Positions 63,927 to 64,000 of a DNA stretch of 64,000 nucleotides are shown piece after piece (within the stretch, counting starts at the first letter, position 1; the number at the start of each line of letters is the position of its first letter). Made by a program: the position numbers and the translations under genes. This DNA is from JABWAN01 sp041918175 (GTDB lineage Bacteria; Zhuqueibacterota; Zhuqueibacteria; Zhuqueibacterales; Zhuqueibacteraceae): NCBI GenBank assembly GCA_041918175.1, contig JAYRWE010000083.1:55924-119923 (forward strand). The letters are read 5' to 3'. A model generated the notes under the pieces. It worked only from the letters and a program-made list of their open reading frames with translations, did no database searches and was not told the origin of the DNA.

Positions 63927-64000
63927 TCCAACAACGCCCAACCCAATGAACACCGAAGGTGTTCAACAAAAATGGCCTTGTAGACAGAAATGCGTGGCGA

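Larger units (their letters stand above)
63672..64000. other. 329-bp non-coding region at the right edge
   Basis: No gene is visible. It contains a long terminator-like inverted repeat (63698-63773) and a palindrome cluster (63871-63972). Confidence 0.6.

Overview
The window looks like a chromosomal segment of an uncultured bacterium of the FCB superphylum (Fibrobacterota-Chlorobiota-Bacteroidota). A KSB1- or Calditrichota-like lineage is plausible, but the phylum cannot be fixed from sequence alone. The clues are a PorV/PorQ-like outer-membrane protein beside a giant secreted protein with a FlgD-like / type IX-style C-terminal domain, a FecR-CHASE2 cyclase gene set, a DUF4337 protein, mid-50s GC, and many palindromic intergenic repeats. 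No tRNA, rRNA, CRISPR array, integrase or transposase gene was recognised.

Layout. 1-4.4 kb: a ybbP-ybbA-like ABC exporter pair on the minus strand, divergent from a tesA-like SGNH esterase, the same arrangement as in E. coli. 4.7-13.25 kb: a plus-strand gene set with a sigma factor, a region-2-only sigma paralogue, a zinc-finger anti-sigma/TPR membrane protein, a membrane-anchored HExxH metallopeptidase-like protein, a one-pass membrane protein, a TPR-CHAT protease-like lipoprotein and a small two-pass membrane protein. This is the best candidate here for an undescribed system. 13.45-19.3 kb: a glycan assembly cluster (two GT2 enzymes, a methyltransferase, a GT39-type transferase and a flippase). 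19.5-23.9 kb: a SpoIIE/PP2C phosphatase convergent with a Ser/Thr kinase (PEGA) and a GAF-type sigma-54 activator. 24-31.5 kb: mixed genes (secreted Ig-like lipoprotein, quinone oxidoreductase, rsmB, PASTA protein, SMP-30 lactonase, alpha/beta hydrolase, DUF4337).

31.7-38.9 kb: a minus-strand set encoding a secreted Ig-like protein, FecR, an outer-membrane beta-barrel candidate and a CHASE2 adenylate cyclase, with a palindromic repeat in each gap. 39.2-42.0 kb: a small protein, an 87-bp tandem array of hairpin units, and a membrane-anchored NACHT ATPase with a DUF1566/Lcl lectin-like C-terminus (a conflict/defence candidate). 42.7-62.2 kb: one 19.5-kb gene for a 6,499-residue secreted protein made of 65 IPT/TIG-type repeats of about 93 residues, followed by the PorV/PorQ-like gene, which could serve its secretion or anchoring.

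At least five families of palindromic intergenic repeats recur across the window, and one copy lies in frame inside the esterase gene. Functions are assigned from motifs read by eye. No database search was possible.
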